Below the pieces are notes generated by a model. It saw only the letters and a program-made list of their open reading frames with translations. It had not been told where the DNA came from and did not search any database. A DNA stretch of 64,000 nucleotides from Atrina japonica (taxonomy: Eukaryota; Mollusca; Bivalvia; Pterioida; Pinnidae): the NCBI GenBank assembly GCA_030159075.1, contig BROG01000244.1, positions 739,001-803,000 on the forward strand, in the 5' to 3' direction. Shown here in pieces: positions 1 through 11,630 of the stretch (position 1 is its first letter; each line of letters begins with the position of its first letter). The translations under genes were made by a program, and so were the position numbers.

Positions 1-330
1 TTAGGCTTAACTGGAGGGAAACAAGATTTAACTGCTAAAGAACACCAAAATCACATTAATGAGTTAAACCTAGGTTTTCTCGAGATAAACCCAGCCTTTC
101 TCAGTTAAACATAATTTTTCTCCAATTAATGTGGGCTACTAGTTTTTCTCCTAATAACTAGATTTAACTGATAAACACTAGGATTGACCGCGCCAAAATA
201 ACATTAATACTCATTTATGTGTTTGTTGCGCAGTTAATCTATTTTTTTTTTAAGATAAACTAGGTTTTTCTCTAGAAAAACTAAGTTTAATGCAATTTTT
301 TTTTGTGATTTTGGCGTGCCATATATCTTG
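1..330. repeat. Degenerate repeat of TAAACTAGGTTTTTCTC-like units
   Basis: The words TTAAAC, TAGGTTTTCTC and AGATAAAC recur several times, and ACACCAAAATCACATTAA near position 43 pairs with TTTTGTGATTTTGGCGTG near 300. This suggests a small inverted-repeat or degenerate tandem element in the intron upstream of the EGF exon. Boundaries are approximate. Nothing coding is seen in 1-442. Confidence 0.35.
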
Positions 331-442
331 TATTCATTATTATCAAATATACCAAAATCCTCAATATAATTCACCTTGAGTTTGTCAATATTAATATTCA
401 CTAACACGTTTCTAAAATAGTGCTACACATGACTTATTATAG

Positions 443-581
443 GATGCAATTGGTCCTTGTGGGAGTTCTCCATGTCAGAATGATGGCCGATGTTTAGACG
501 TTCAATCATCACGTACAGGCAGGCGTACATACATCTGTTCTTGTAAGAAAGACTGGCAAGGCAAACATTGTGAATACGAAG
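443..581 (+). CDS. Exon: EGF-like domain
   Basis: The exon follows an acceptor ending TATTATAG and stops at a GTAAGG donor. It starts in phase 0, because the preceding in-frame triplet is TAG, and ends in phase 1. The 46 residues contain six cysteines in EGF order: CGSSPC, CQNDGRC, then CSCKKDWQGKHC. The glycine and aromatic positions before the last cysteine are typical. There is no calcium-binding D/N-x-D/N-E signature at the start, so this looks like a non-calcium EGF module. It is the most upstream exon seen; the preceding exon must end in phase 0. Confidence 0.85.
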
Positions 582-1273
582 GTAAGGCAAACAATATTTT
601 GGCCAAAAAACAAAACAAAACACCAACTTGTTAACCCTCTTCTTGTTTCGTTAATTCTTCCATTGTATATACACACAGTTGCTTGATTTTGATTTTTGCA
701 TAAAATCCTAAAGACATATTTCTAAGTCGACTTAACCAAAGGCTCAAGTGACCTATTGTGATACACACTTAACTTTATAATTTTGAACTTACGCTGGAAA
801 TGGAATATTACTGAAGGAATTTACATAAAACTTCACATGAATGTTCAACCCCTTGCCCAAACTATTTTTCGCGTTGGTTCGAAACCGAAGATTGGCGCTA
901 TGGTAGTCATTATGATAACCTTCATTGGCAATAACTTGAAAATCGCAGAAAGGTTTTACGTGAGACGTCACAAGAATGTTTTGTATCTTGCGCGGAACAA
1001 GAGTTGTAATGGCCGACATGGCTACACTAATCATTATGTAATCTGGTTTTAAAATTTAGTCTTTTATGTACGTCAAGGAAGAAACATGACACCAATGGCT
1101 AAGATATACGGTTCTCCACATACATTTTACTTTATATTTTTAATATAATTAAAGGTAAAGAAAACGTTAATAGAAGATGATCGTTCCTATGAATTTTGGA
1201 AACTCTTTGACATGTTGTATGATTTAAAAAAAAAACCGAAATATTTAAACCACATTGGTTTCTTTTTCTTCAG
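582..1273. other. Intron, EGF to TSP1-1
   Basis: No gene or convincing repeat is seen. Short frames on both strands (783-1052) have no recognisable product. Confidence 0.6.
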
Positions 1274-1453
1274 CGGACAGACTGGACTGGTCAGAGTGGG
1301 AAACATGGGGATCATGTTCGCGGACGTGTGGCAGTGGATTTCAAACTCGCAGAAGATCTTGTGTGGATATAAACACGAAGGAAATCAAACCACCTACGGA
1401 TTGTTATGGTGCCGATGTGGAGTACAAAGCTTGTGATTACAAACAGTGTCCAC
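1274..1453 (+). CDS. Exon: TSP1-1
   Basis: A 180-nt phase 1-1 exon after a TTCTTCAG acceptor, with donor GTATGA. The 60 residues carry the TSP1 tryptophan ladder WSEWETWGSC, the CSRTCGSG motif and six cysteines. CSRTC fits the O-fucosylation consensus CxxS/TC. The loop between cysteines three and four (DINTKEIKPPTDC) is longer than in the 55-residue repeats downstream. An AG microsatellite begins 27 nt after the donor. Confidence 0.9.
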
Positions 1454-1471
1454 GTATGATGTCATTATTTG

Positions 1472-1479
<8 letters not shown>

Positions 1480-1555
<76 letters not shown>
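1480..1555. repeat. (AG)n microsatellite
   Basis: A pure AG run of about 76 nt, 27 nt after the TSP1-1 donor. Confidence 0.97.
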
Positions 1556-1557
<2 letters not shown>

Positions 1558-2160
1558 ACAATCACATGGATACCCGACATTAAACACCATTCGTCGTTTC
1601 CGAGATTCCTTCACAGACCACTCTCTGTCACGTGACTTTCATCACCACGTGACAAAATTTAGGACACATCTTGAACAAAATGGCGGACACCTACTGTAGT
1701 CTTCGTATCAGCTGATAGATGATAAGTTCAGACTGATACAAAAAGTCCTACAATAAATATTTAACCTATAAACATCCTTCTATATCTAAGATTTGTTGGC
1801 TGGGTGTATATTTCTGATTTGACTCAAATTTTACATCAGTGTCAGTGACTGCGTATCATAGACCTAAAGGCTATAAATACGCTTCAGTTGTAGGTTAATA
1901 TTTTTATTAGGAAATTCGTTTAAATGAATTGTCGTCCATCCACGGATATTTAACTGATTTAGTTTTCTTTCTGGAATCCGATTTACAACATGGCACCACA
2001 TATCAGCACTTGTTTTTTTTTAAATTTGTATTGATTTCATCTACCCTCCATGATTATTTCGTATTCACCGCGACCAAAGTTCTCAAAGTCACATGATCAG
2101 TGCGTTGTAATTTCTGAACTATTCCGGATCTCGGAAACGACGTATTACATATAAATACAT

Positions 2161-2500
2161 AGTCGTAAAACCGTGGCGGCTGGGGCCATGTGTGCTCGTG
2201 GTCTCATGCGACTGAAATCTGTCGTACGTATTTTTATTATTCATGAAGTATCAAACAATGCGAGTATACGGTACTCGCATTCGTCAACCAATCACATTGA
2301 GGCTTTTAAACAATTTAAAAAATATATTGGATCAATATACTATGCGATAATTTCCGTTGATGATCACAACTACTGTGATTGGATAAGTTGGACAATACCT
2401 ACCCCTTATAAATATTCATTACCTACGAGTGATTTCGGTCGCATGAGACCAAGGGTAGGAAAGAACATAAGCGATTCCGGACCGTCAGAGTTTTACGACG
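2161..2500. mobile_element. Hairpin MITE, about 340 bp
   Basis: Long terminal inverted repeats. The left end reads GTCGTAAAA, then GGTCTCATGCGACTGAAATC; the right end reads GATTTCGGTCGCATGAGACC, then TTTTACGAC. Inner pairs (CCAATCAC with GTGATTGG) extend the hairpin. The 115-residue open frame inside has no recognisable product. The 33-bp minisatellite starts within a few bases of the right end. The superfamily is not determined. Confidence 0.65.
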
Positions 2501-2502
2501 AT

Positions 2503-3826
2503 GATATAAAGATCACCTGACATTAAATACCATTACACATAAAAATCACCAGACATTAAACACCGCTACATATAAAGATCACCATACATTAAACACCATT
2601 ACATATAAAGATCACCTGACATTAAACACTATTATATATAAAGATAACCTAACAATAAACACCATTACATATAAAGATCACCTGACATTAAACACTATTA
2701 TATATAAAGATAACCTAACATTAAACACCACTACATATAAAGATCACCTGTCATTAAACACCATTACATATAAAGATCACCTAACATTAAACACCACTAC
2801 ATATAAAGATCACCTAACATTAAACACCACTACATATAAAGATCACCTAACATTAAACACTATTATATATAAAGATCACCAGACATTAAACAGCATTGCA
2901 TATAAAGATCATCTGACATTAAACACCATTGCATATAAAGATCACCTGACCTTAAACACCACTACATGTAAAGATCACCAGACATTAAACAACGTTACAT
3001 GTAATGATAACCTAACATTAAACACCACTACATATAAAGATCACCTGACATTAAACACCACTGCATATAAAGATCACCAGACATTAAACACCACTACATA
3101 TAAAGATCACCAGACATTAAACACCACTACATATAAAGATCACCTAACATTAAACACCACTACATATAAAGATCACCTAACATTAAACACCACTACATAT
3201 AAAGATCACCACATTAACCATTACAATAAAGATCACTAACATTACCACTATAAAGATCACCAGACATTAAACACCACTACATATAAAGATCACCAGACAT
3301 TAAACACCACTACATATAAAGATCACCAGACATTAAACACCACTACATATAAAGATCACCTAACATTAAACACCACTACATATAAAGATCACCTAACATT
3401 AAACACCATTACATATAAAGATCACCTAACATTAAACACCACCATATAAAGATCACCTAACATTAAAGACCACACCTAAAGAACACCTAACATTAAACAC
3501 CACTACATTTAACTTAAGATCACCTAACATATAAAAACATCCATTAAACACCACTACATATAAAGATCACCTAACATTAAACTACCACTACATTAAACAC
3601 CACTTTAAAGATCACCTAACATTAAACACCATTACATATAAAGATCACCTAACATTAAACACCACTACATTTAAAGATCACCTAACATTAAACACCACTA
3701 CATATAAAGATCACCTAACATTAAACACCATTAAACACCATTACATATAAAGATCACCTAACATTAAACACCATTACATATAAAGATCACCTAACATTAA
3801 ACACCATTACATATAAAGATCACAAA
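2503..3826. repeat. 33-bp minisatellite, about 40 copies
   Basis: Unit of 33 bp that reads ACATTAAACACCACTACA then TATAAAGATCACCTA. Variants alternate CTG/CAG/CTA before ACATT and CACT/CATT in the middle. Copies near 3200-3250 and 3440-3600 are shortened or scrambled. It fills most of the intron before TSP1-2. Confidence 0.95.
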
Positions 3827-3857
3827 CCGTAATTAAAGAAAGTGGATTATTTTCTAG

Positions 3858-4025
3858 GTTGGGAAGAATGGGGGAAATGGAGTTCATGTTCTACGTATAC
3901 AACATGTGGGCGTGGTCATAAGGAAAGAACACGGAAGTGTGCTAACGGAGGAACACCCGGAGTGGATAGATATTGCCTTGGACCAACCAATGAGTCTGCA
4001 ATCTGCGAAGGAATTCTGTGTGACA
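3858..4025 (+). CDS. Exon: TSP1-2
   Basis: A 168-nt phase 1-1 exon between acceptor TTTTCTAG and donor GTAAGT. It encodes WEEWGKWSSC followed by STYTTCGRG, so two extra residues separate the first two cysteines and the usual CxxS/TC fucosylation motif is altered. Six cysteines are kept. The acceptor lies about 32 nt after the end of the 33-bp minisatellite. The residue pattern resembles TSP1 modules with a short TCGRG loop. Confidence 0.88.
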
Positions 4026-4390
4026 GTAAGTGATTAGGAATAACTAAATATAATGTTTCATCATTGGGCTTACTGACATATTATACTTGTATGTACATAT
4101 TGGAATATCAATGACCATCTTTATCATGCACCATCCATTTGATAGAATATGACATCACTAGTAAACTTAAAATGTGAGAAATCAAACATTGGTAGATCTG
4201 TAGATAACAATATATCGACTTGGTCATCAGACAAATAGTGAAACATAAAACACAAGGTTAAAGTTGAATACTGGTTATTTTTCTCGGTAGTAAATACTTC
4301 AATATGATATCATATCCCATGAGTGTTATTGTTTGTGAAAAAGAATGGAAACTTACTGTGGGTATATATGATAGAAACATTTGCTTATAG
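4026..4390. other. Intron, TSP1-2 to SRCR
   Basis: AT-rich; no gene or repeat seen. Confidence 0.6.
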
Positions 4391-4549
4391 ATGCAGTGAG
4401 ACTTGCTGACCCGGTCAAGTTTGGTGAAGGACGAGTTGAACTCTTCCACAGTATAGATAACAAATGGTTACAAGTCTGTGCTGAAAACTGGGATGAAACT
4501 GCGGCTGACGTCATCTGTAAACAGAGGGGGTTTGAAGGTATTCAGAATG
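4391..4549 (+). CDS. Exon: SRCR domain, first half
   Basis: A 159-nt phase 1-1 exon (53 residues). It shows the scavenger receptor cysteine-rich hallmarks GEGRVELFHS, then WLQVCAEN, then ADVICKQRGF. These correspond to the N-terminal strands and the first two cysteines of a group A SRCR domain. The domain continues in the next exon. SRCR domains bind polyanionic or microbial ligands in many proteins; the ligand here is unknown. Confidence 0.92.
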
Positions 4550-5081
4550 GTAAGTACATATTAGCCAAATGTTAGCATGTGAAAATAATCACAGAATACC
4601 CGACCTGGTTATATTTTGGAATAATAACTTTCGCAACTACAGTTAATTAAGTAGTTTGAGGCTATATTCTGGAATAACAACTTTATCAAGTTGTGATATG
4701 TACACATTACTATATCACTGACCAAAGAGTTGACCAGTGATCTCGTACAAAATGTAAAGTATAACAAAATGTGATGTTTTGACGATATTTAACACAATAT
4801 ATTACAGGCATGAAAGGTCATTGTTTAAAAAACCTTTTTTGTTTCTCTCATTTAGAGATGAAGTACTATGATTTTGTACAATGCACTAGGTCAACTGAAA
4901 GCATAAACACATTCTAACCAAACTGTAAAACCGATTTTAATTTTGGTATGAGATCGGAAAATAAGGAAAACAGTTGACAAAACTAGAGAATATGTCATAA
5001 CCAAAGGCCTAAACTTTATCAAATTAATTTGACTGATGGTGAAACTATATGATTAGAGGGTCAACTGCCTTTTATTTACAG
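4550..5081. other. Intron within the SRCR domain
   Basis: AT-rich; no gene or repeat seen. Phase 1 at both ends. Confidence 0.6.
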
Positions 5082-5222
5082 TTATAAAAGATGGACGATA
5101 CGACGGCAATGGTACCCTTGATACTGTTAAGTTGAACTGTAGTGGGAAAGAGTGGCTTCTACAGCAATGCCACAGGGAGGCAGCTGATGATTGCAGTGTA
5201 AAAGCTGGTGTTCAGTGTAGAG
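5082..5222 (+). CDS. Exon: SRCR domain, second half
   Basis: A 141-nt phase 1-1 exon (47 residues). It continues the SRCR domain with LNCSGKEWLLQQC, then DDCSVKAGVQC. Together the two exons hold six cysteines and span about 100 residues, as expected for a group A SRCR domain, which is typically split over two exons. Acceptor TTTACAG and donor GTATAT. Confidence 0.92.
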
Positions 5223-5921
5223 GTATATGGTATTATTTATCTTAATGATTGGTGTTAATTAGATATGTATATAGGAGTGTCATTAAAGGTATTATAATGT
5301 GTAGACATCACCCTTCAGGATGGCTTGAGATAAGGGTTTGAATAGTTACGCAGCGCCTTAAATCACAGTACTGTTAAGGTTGGTATTTTTATGATATTTT
5401 TTATTTTGAAGAAATAAAGAGGTCATTTTTATCACGTGTAGTTTTTGTGCACTGGTTATCGTGGAGCTAGTATTTTATGACACGCTATACTGATTAGGGA
5501 TTAATGTATGTATAGACAACATTTATCGAAAGTATACAGGTAGATATAATCAAATGTATGTAATTTGTAAAGAGATCACTGTAAAGGTAGTTTTATCTTT
5601 ATAACAACACTTATTTTCTTATTGTTTTCTTGATATAGAGGATATATATACAAGAGTTCATTAGTATCAACTGGGCATGCCATAAGTTCTACAAGGCCAG
5701 TAAAGTTCATATCAGTATTCTGCCAGTATTACAGATATATATTGTATTAAAAATTAACTTTTTTGATTAATTTTAACCGATAACATTAAATAAGTAGTCA
5801 TATAATTATAATTATAATTATATCTTAGATATAAATTAAACTATCTATTTGAATGTTCTTTATATAATTCTTCAATTCAGAATTGTTAGTTGTAATTTAG
5901 ATTGTTTACTTTTTATTTCAG
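5223..5921. other. Intron, SRCR to TSP1-3
   Basis: AT-rich, with a short AATTAT run near 5800-5825. No gene seen. Confidence 0.6.
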
Positions 5922-6092
5922 TGAAAGGTATATGGAGTTTGTGGACATCTTGGGGAGAGTGCTCTGTAACTTGTGAGAATGGAACTCGAACCCGAACAAG
6001 GAAATGTAACCACCCACCACCAAACTTTAATGGAACTGATTGTCCCGGTGATGACACAGAGTACAAACTATGTACTCTGAAAATGTGTCCCG
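5922..6092 (+). CDS. Exon: TSP1-3
   Basis: A 171-nt phase 1-1 exon, acceptor TTTATTTCAG and donor GTAAGT. It encodes WSLWTSWGEC and CSVTCENGT, with an NGT sequon and six cysteines. The loop after RKC (NHPPPNFNG) is two residues longer than in the 165-nt class. It opens the long uninterrupted TSP1 array that follows the SRCR domain. Confidence 0.92.
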
Positions 6093-7830
6093 GTAAGTTA
6101 TTTAATCGAGGTCTAGTAACCGCAGTATTGTTAATTACAACTGCTTTCAAATATGTTTATAGACAGGTCTCTACACATTTTTAAACAGTTATATATTTGA
6201 AAAATTCCGTGTTAAACGATATTTTCCTAAAACAATCTTTATTTTTATGAAATTGTTTTAAATGTTTGCTATAGAATTTATAAATTTTATCTATCCCCTA
6301 ATCCTTCTTAAATGCTTGGTAGACCATGTAGTATGGTGTCTTAAGTGGCATTGAACTTTTAATCTGACTTTGTATCAAAATATGATGAAATGTCCGTATG
6401 TCATCTTTTTGGCATGGGTGGTACGACTTTTAAAGGAGTCTTTGTGGTATGTAAAATTTTCTGACGAACCTTAAGTGAGTGTATGACCAAGGGTTATGGT
6501 CTTGTACTTGATTTCTAATGTATATATATATTACATAGAATTTTGATAAGAAAATACTAAGAGATATATAATGAACCCATATATACAAGATAAGTGTTGA
6601 ACTCCAGATTAATTTTGAATAAATTAAAAATCATACTTCAGTACCTTAAAGTCTTGATAATGATTCTAGAAATATTCATCGCGTGTCATCAGTCACTGGA
6701 AATAAAATAATGAACCCCTGTATCATGTAACGCTTCACTAAATGTATTGATGTTTGAAATGAATTAAACTGAAAAAATAATTAAAAAAGAGAAATAAATA
6801 CATAGATAAACGACTTGTTTTTACATGTGCCTTCTTATTATTGTTGAGAAATATAAAATCCCGAACACACCATTATCATTAGGCTTGACATGCATGGTAA
6901 TATATTAATAACGGTTAAACAACTAAAAGTTCGTTAATTACGTTTACAAATACATGAAAACTTGTTTTTGATCTTATTTTTACTTTGATCTACCCATTAC
7001 AGTGTGCTGAATATAATATATCAGTATGGTATTTACGAGTATAATGAACCAATGATTTATTGCTTTAAATATGTTTTCCTTTTCAATAGTATTTTACTTG
7101 TATTCGTAATAGTTTGATAAACTATAGATATCGATATCTAATATTTGATAAAAGTATTGTAAATTGTCATTTTGATAGAATTATAAGTAGTAAATTTCCA
7201 GCTATTCATTGGTTGTTATATTGTAAAGTTGTGATTTTATTTGTATGCTGAAAATGATATATGATATTCGATGTAGTATTCTACAGGCAAAAATATTAAC
7301 TTGATTGTGGTTTAAATTGTACTGTGTACATGGCATCTGATATCTGTTTGTAGTATCCTGCCATCATAGATATCAGCATGTGATTTTATTTGTAATCGGT
7401 AATAACTCCTTACATAGTAGTTGAAGTGTTGCTTAAGTGTATGTGAACCTTCGTAGTGCTCGTCAAGTAATTATTGTTTGATAGGAAGTATGTACAGTTA
7501 TTTGAATACACCATACTTTTATTTAATCCCTCTAAATTGCGAATTCGTTGCATCGGTATATAAATTTAAAACTTAAAAGACGGAGTATGCATATTTTAGA
7601 TGATATCTCCAGCACTCTCCAGAGTTTTATTTTAAATTCGAATTGCGGATTTGATGCTTATTTGTTACAATTCTGTTTTAGCTGTATTGATGTTTTTTCT
7701 GATAAAATAAATATTTACGACGAATGCAAACTTTCCAGTATCACTGAAATGATTCACATGTAAAATTATCGTATCCAATTTTACATCAATAGAAAGAATT
7801 CTTTTAACACAATGTCTAACTGATTTCAAG
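6093..7830. other. Intron, TSP1-3 to TSP1-4
   Basis: 1.7 kb of AT-rich sequence. No gene, clear transposon or tandem array is recognised. Confidence 0.55.
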
Positions 7831-7986
7831 GAAACGGAACATGGCTTGTGTGGGGAGGTTGGGGAAGCTGTAATGTTACATGTAGTGGAGGATACAGAGC
7901 CCGACATCGTATCTGTCTTGATACAGTTGGTCCTTGTATTGGAAGTTCCTTTGATATCCAGAACTGTAATACCCACCATTGTGCTG
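7831..7986 (+). CDS. Exon: TSP1-4
   Basis: A 156-nt phase 1-1 exon, acceptor GATTTCAAG and donor GTATAG. It encodes WLVWGGWGSC, CNVTCSGG and NTHHC. This is the shortest TSP1 in the gene (52 residues); the GPFYGG loop found downstream is reduced to DTVGPC. CNVTC combines an N-glycosylation sequon with the O-fucosylation motif. Confidence 0.9.
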
Positions 7987-8366
7987 GTATAGAGACTCCT
8001 TACTCTACCTTTGTAATAATATATCAGCTTCTATAGACCATTAGATGCCTGGCATCCTCCATCTCATATTGTTGTTGTTAAGCTTATTCCAATTTATATC
8101 ACCCTCATTGACCCTCCTTTGGCTGTTTATTAATATTCAGATTACTAGCTAGAGTTGATGTTGTTTTGCATTCTTCCCAACACCTTAAAAAACTTCCAAT
8201 ATTTGGCCAGTAGTTTACATTTAGTTCAGTAATTACATCCTTTTGTCTGAAATCTTTTTTAATCTTTAAAGTTGCTCTGCATTTTTCTATTTATTTTTTA
8301 TTTTGGTATCAAATAGAGTAAAACATAAAGTACTGTGACCTGAAGTGGTGAAGAACTCACAATATT

Positions 8367-8527
8367 ACAGTGGAACCTCGTTATTAAGACGACCTGACTG
8401 TCTCCAATTGGTCTAATTACATAGATGTTCTCTAAAGTGAGAGTTTTCAAAAAACTGAATATTAGTGGTCCTAGATGCGAGGTGGTCTCCTACATGAGGT
8501 GGTCTTTAGACGAGGTTTCACTGTAGT
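8367..8527. mobile_element. Small TIR element (MITE), CAGTGGAACCTCGT type
   Basis: Left end TACAGTGGAACCTCGTTATTAAGACGACC; right end GGTGGTCTTTAGACGAGGTTTCACTGTA. The ends are inverted repeats flanked by TA, and CAGTGGAACCTCG resembles the termini of Tigger/pogo-type mariner elements (family knowledge). About 160 bp, too small for a transposase. It lies in the intron before TSP1-5. Confidence 0.7.
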
Positions 8528-8847
8528 CCATCATAACTCATCATTTACTAATATTTTTGAAATGAGATGGCTAGTGCAAAACGCCAATAGTATGGGAAAC
8601 ACGTCGCTCGAAATATAGAAACTGATAGTTAATCCACAAGTCAGAAATAAACGAACCTTAGACATTGTTACGGCCATGTTATTACTGAACTAAATGTCAT
8701 TTTTATACAATTGATTCACTCCTGTATGTCTTTGTTTCGCATTGCTACAACAAAATTTCTGTAGATGACACTACCTCATAGTATCATGGCATATCATTGT
8801 AAAGTAAGTCACAATTTAACGATATATCCTGATTCCAATAATAACAG

Positions 8848-9012
8848 TGGATGGTATCTGGACGACCTGGACATCTTGGTCATCATGCTCTGTGTCATGT
8901 GCGAATGGAACTCAGTACAGAACCCGCAATTGCACTGGACCATTTTACGACGGCAAGGAATGTGAAGGTGACGACGAGGAGATCATTGAATGCTTTCCAA
9001 AGATATGTCCAG
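8848..9012 (+). CDS. Exon: TSP1-5 (first 165-nt repeat)
   Basis: A 165-nt phase 1-1 exon, acceptor ATAACAG and donor GTGAGT. It begins VDGIW and carries WTTWTSWSSC, CSVSCANGT and CTGPFYDG. It is the first member of the uniform 55-residue class: VDG start, two or three spaced tryptophans, a GPFYGG-like turn, and a final CP at the splice junction. Confidence 0.93.
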
Positions 9013-9254
9013 GTGAGTGTCTAACATTTAAAATGTTTATTGTAATGAAAAAATATATCGGATATCGTTATATCAGTTAGAAACACCCATTGTTTTAAAA
9101 CTTGGAAACTGGATCGTTAACTTCAAATCAATAGCGATTAACACACAGGAAAATATACACATTGTCAGTTATTGGTTAAATTTACAGTATATACGAAATA
9201 CCGTAAAATATCAAGAAATACAACTTCATATAACAAGAACGAGTGTATTGTTTG

Positions 9255-9259
<5 letters not shown>

Positions 9260-9344
<85 letters not shown>

Positions 9345-9349
9345 TATAA
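9260..9349. repeat. (AT)n microsatellite
   Basis: About 90 nt of AT repeats ending some 20 nt before the TSP1-6 acceptor. Confidence 0.97.
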
Positions 9350-9370
9350 AATGTATGTTTAAATTTGTAG

Positions 9371-9535
9371 TGGATGGTGTATGGAGAACATGGTCCGATT
9401 GGTCCGAATGTACCTTACCATGCGGTTACGGTTCTAAAAATCGATCCCGTACTTGTAATGGTCCATTCTATGGCGGACTGGAGTGTGAAGGTGACCTTAC
9501 ACAGACGGAAGGATGTAACAGCTTCTCGTGCCCAG
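9371..9535 (+). CDS. Exon: TSP1-6
   Basis: A 165-nt phase 1-1 exon with VDGVW, WSDWSEC and CNGPFYGG. The motif is CTLPC, so proline replaces the fucose-accepting Ser/Thr. The acceptor TTTGTAG lies about 20 nt after an AT microsatellite, which leaves a poor pyrimidine tract. The donor is GTTAGT. Confidence 0.93.
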
Positions 9536-9785
9536 GTTAGTCTCTCTTTAGCAATTTTTATTTGGAAAATTATACAAAAAACACAATGGACGTCGGAAAG
9601 TGAACTATTCAAGTTCCGGGTCATCCATTTGAATTCGAAATTGCTGATTTGTCTTATTACGTTAGGTTTACTGTTAAATGTTGATGTAATAGTAACAAAA
9701 CTTTCACAACTAATCATTTTGTAAAATGCAATATCTTAATGTTTAGCTTTTAATAGTAACTTCTATGATGATAATGTGTTTATAG

Positions 9786-9950
9786 TGGATGGTATGTGGA
9801 TGAGATGGACAGAATGGCAGGATTGCAGTGTCAGCTGCGGAGGCGGAATTCAGAACAGGACCCGGGAATGCATCAGTCCAAAACATGGCGGACAGGCCTG
9901 TGACGGAGCAGCTAGTGAGTCAAAATCATGCCAGACACATGAATGTCCAG
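9786..9950 (+). CDS. Exon: TSP1-7
   Basis: A 165-nt phase 1-1 exon with VDGMW, WTEWQDC, CSVSCGGG and CISPKHGG. The KHGG turn replaces the usual FYGG. Acceptor GTTTATAG and donor GTAAGG. It follows TSP1-6 by only 250 nt, the shortest intron in the gene. Confidence 0.93.
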
Positions 9951-11465
9951 GTAAGGGTTTCTTTATTTCCCATAGTGTGTCCAACTGGTTCGCCAGGTAA
10001 AATCATGACTCCTAATCAATCTTAAACTCCTATTTTATTCTTAAATATACATTTTTGGGAGTGGTGCTTTTGTAACATTGTTTGAGCTAAAATAACCTTT
10101 ATATCGATATTGTATCGTCTGCTATATTGTGTTATATTATTGTATACTTCGCTTTACTCCTCTATAATGGAGTATTTGTCTGCAAAATATAAATTATCAA
10201 TTATTACTCACTTATATATATAATAGTGCATATATTCGTAACTTTATCGTCTACATTGTATATACGTGTCATTATTTAGTCTATGTGATTTTTTTTAATA
10301 AATAACCTTCTCACATACAATGTATTAATTTGTATTAGGTGTCAAGTTTCTTATATCACATTCTGTATATCGCTGTATCTAATCAAATACTTAGTTAGTA
10401 CTAGTAGTCGAAGTAGTCGAAAGATGGTGGTGCTGTAATGAGATCTTTACTCAGAATCTCATCTGTTGTTCAGGGTCGTTAAATATTACAGCTCGGCCCT
10501 AACTGTTAATAATGATATGTAGATGAATAGTAAAACACACAAAATTACCTTAAAAAATTGTATTACCCCATTGTCATGTGCCATTATGTAGGCCTTCATT
10601 TATTATATCTACAGTAATCATAATTATTAGCTCCAAAATTTGTTTAAATTAAAACTTGTATTGTTGATAATATTTAGATATTATACAGTGATACTATAGT
10701 CTAAAACTTTTGGGTAGCATGCCGTGGTCGTCATTTAATGCTGTACTTAGCATCTTAAATGATTACAAAAGTAACCTTTTCAAGAGAAAAATGTTAAAGT
10801 CGGTAAAATTGATGTCTATACAGTTGTACTGTAACGAGTAGCGATAATATCTAATTATTTCATGTCAGTTTTGCGGAAGATGTCTGCAAAGCTTGTTTAT
10901 TTTGCTACTGGTAAATAAAGGACAGTGTGATCTTGATTTTGTTCGTTTGATCCTAATGCTGGCACGTGTACTGTTTTCTGTGGCAAGGATGTTGTCTTTA
11001 GTCAACGTTTTCTTACTGTTAAGTATTGTTCGCGTCTGTAAGTGTTTTAAACATACGTGTCAGAGTAGTGGCAAAGACACAAAATCATCTTGAAAAATTC
11101 TGAGTTATCTAAAAATGTGTTGGGGTTGGAGAAGTTCTAGTAAATATACATTTATGCAGAACGCATGTACTTTTTGAGTTAGTAGAAAATTCTATTTTTA
11201 ATATAAAATGTTTGTATGTATATTTGTGAATATTCATGATAACAAACTGAATGGCATAAATGACATACTTACATATATAAAACGGCATAAGTTTATGTGT
11301 ACATGCATCTCATATAGCCATTGTGTACGCTTTATGCACACAAATGCTCGTTAAGTGACTGAGATGACAAATAGAAATATCGCATTCCACATAGCATGTA
11401 TATCCTTTACAATTCAATGTTTGCATGTGTTCAAATCTCCCAATGCTCTACTGAATTATCTATAG
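9951..11465. other. Intron, TSP1-7 to TSP1-8
   Basis: 1.5 kb, AT-rich. A 66-codon frame at 10893 has no recognisable product. No repeat seen. Confidence 0.55.
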
Positions 11466-11630
11466 TTGATGGAGTTTGGGTAGAGTGGTCACCTTGGACT
11501 GATTGTTCAGTAACGTGTGCCAATGGGACACGATCCAGAAATCGTACCTGCACTGGACCTTTTTACGGAGGGATGAACTGTACTGGTGACTCTGAAGAAG
11601 TGGAGATATGTGTTACAGCCTCTTGTCCAG
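11466..11630 (+). CDS. Exon: TSP1-8
   Basis: A 165-nt phase 1-1 exon with VDGVW, WSPWTDC, CSVTCANGT and CTGPFYGG. Sequons are NGT, NRT and NCT. Acceptor TCTATAG and donor GTAAAT. It is close in sequence to TSP1-5, which shares the CANGT and CTGPFY segments. Confidence 0.93.

Noticed and set aside
2173..2520. 115-codon frame inside the hairpin element
   Set aside because: It overlaps both inverted arms of a MITE and matches no recognisable domain.
2503..3826. Repeat array as a CRISPR locus
   Set aside because: The units are directly adjacent with no unique spacers, and the context is an animal intron.
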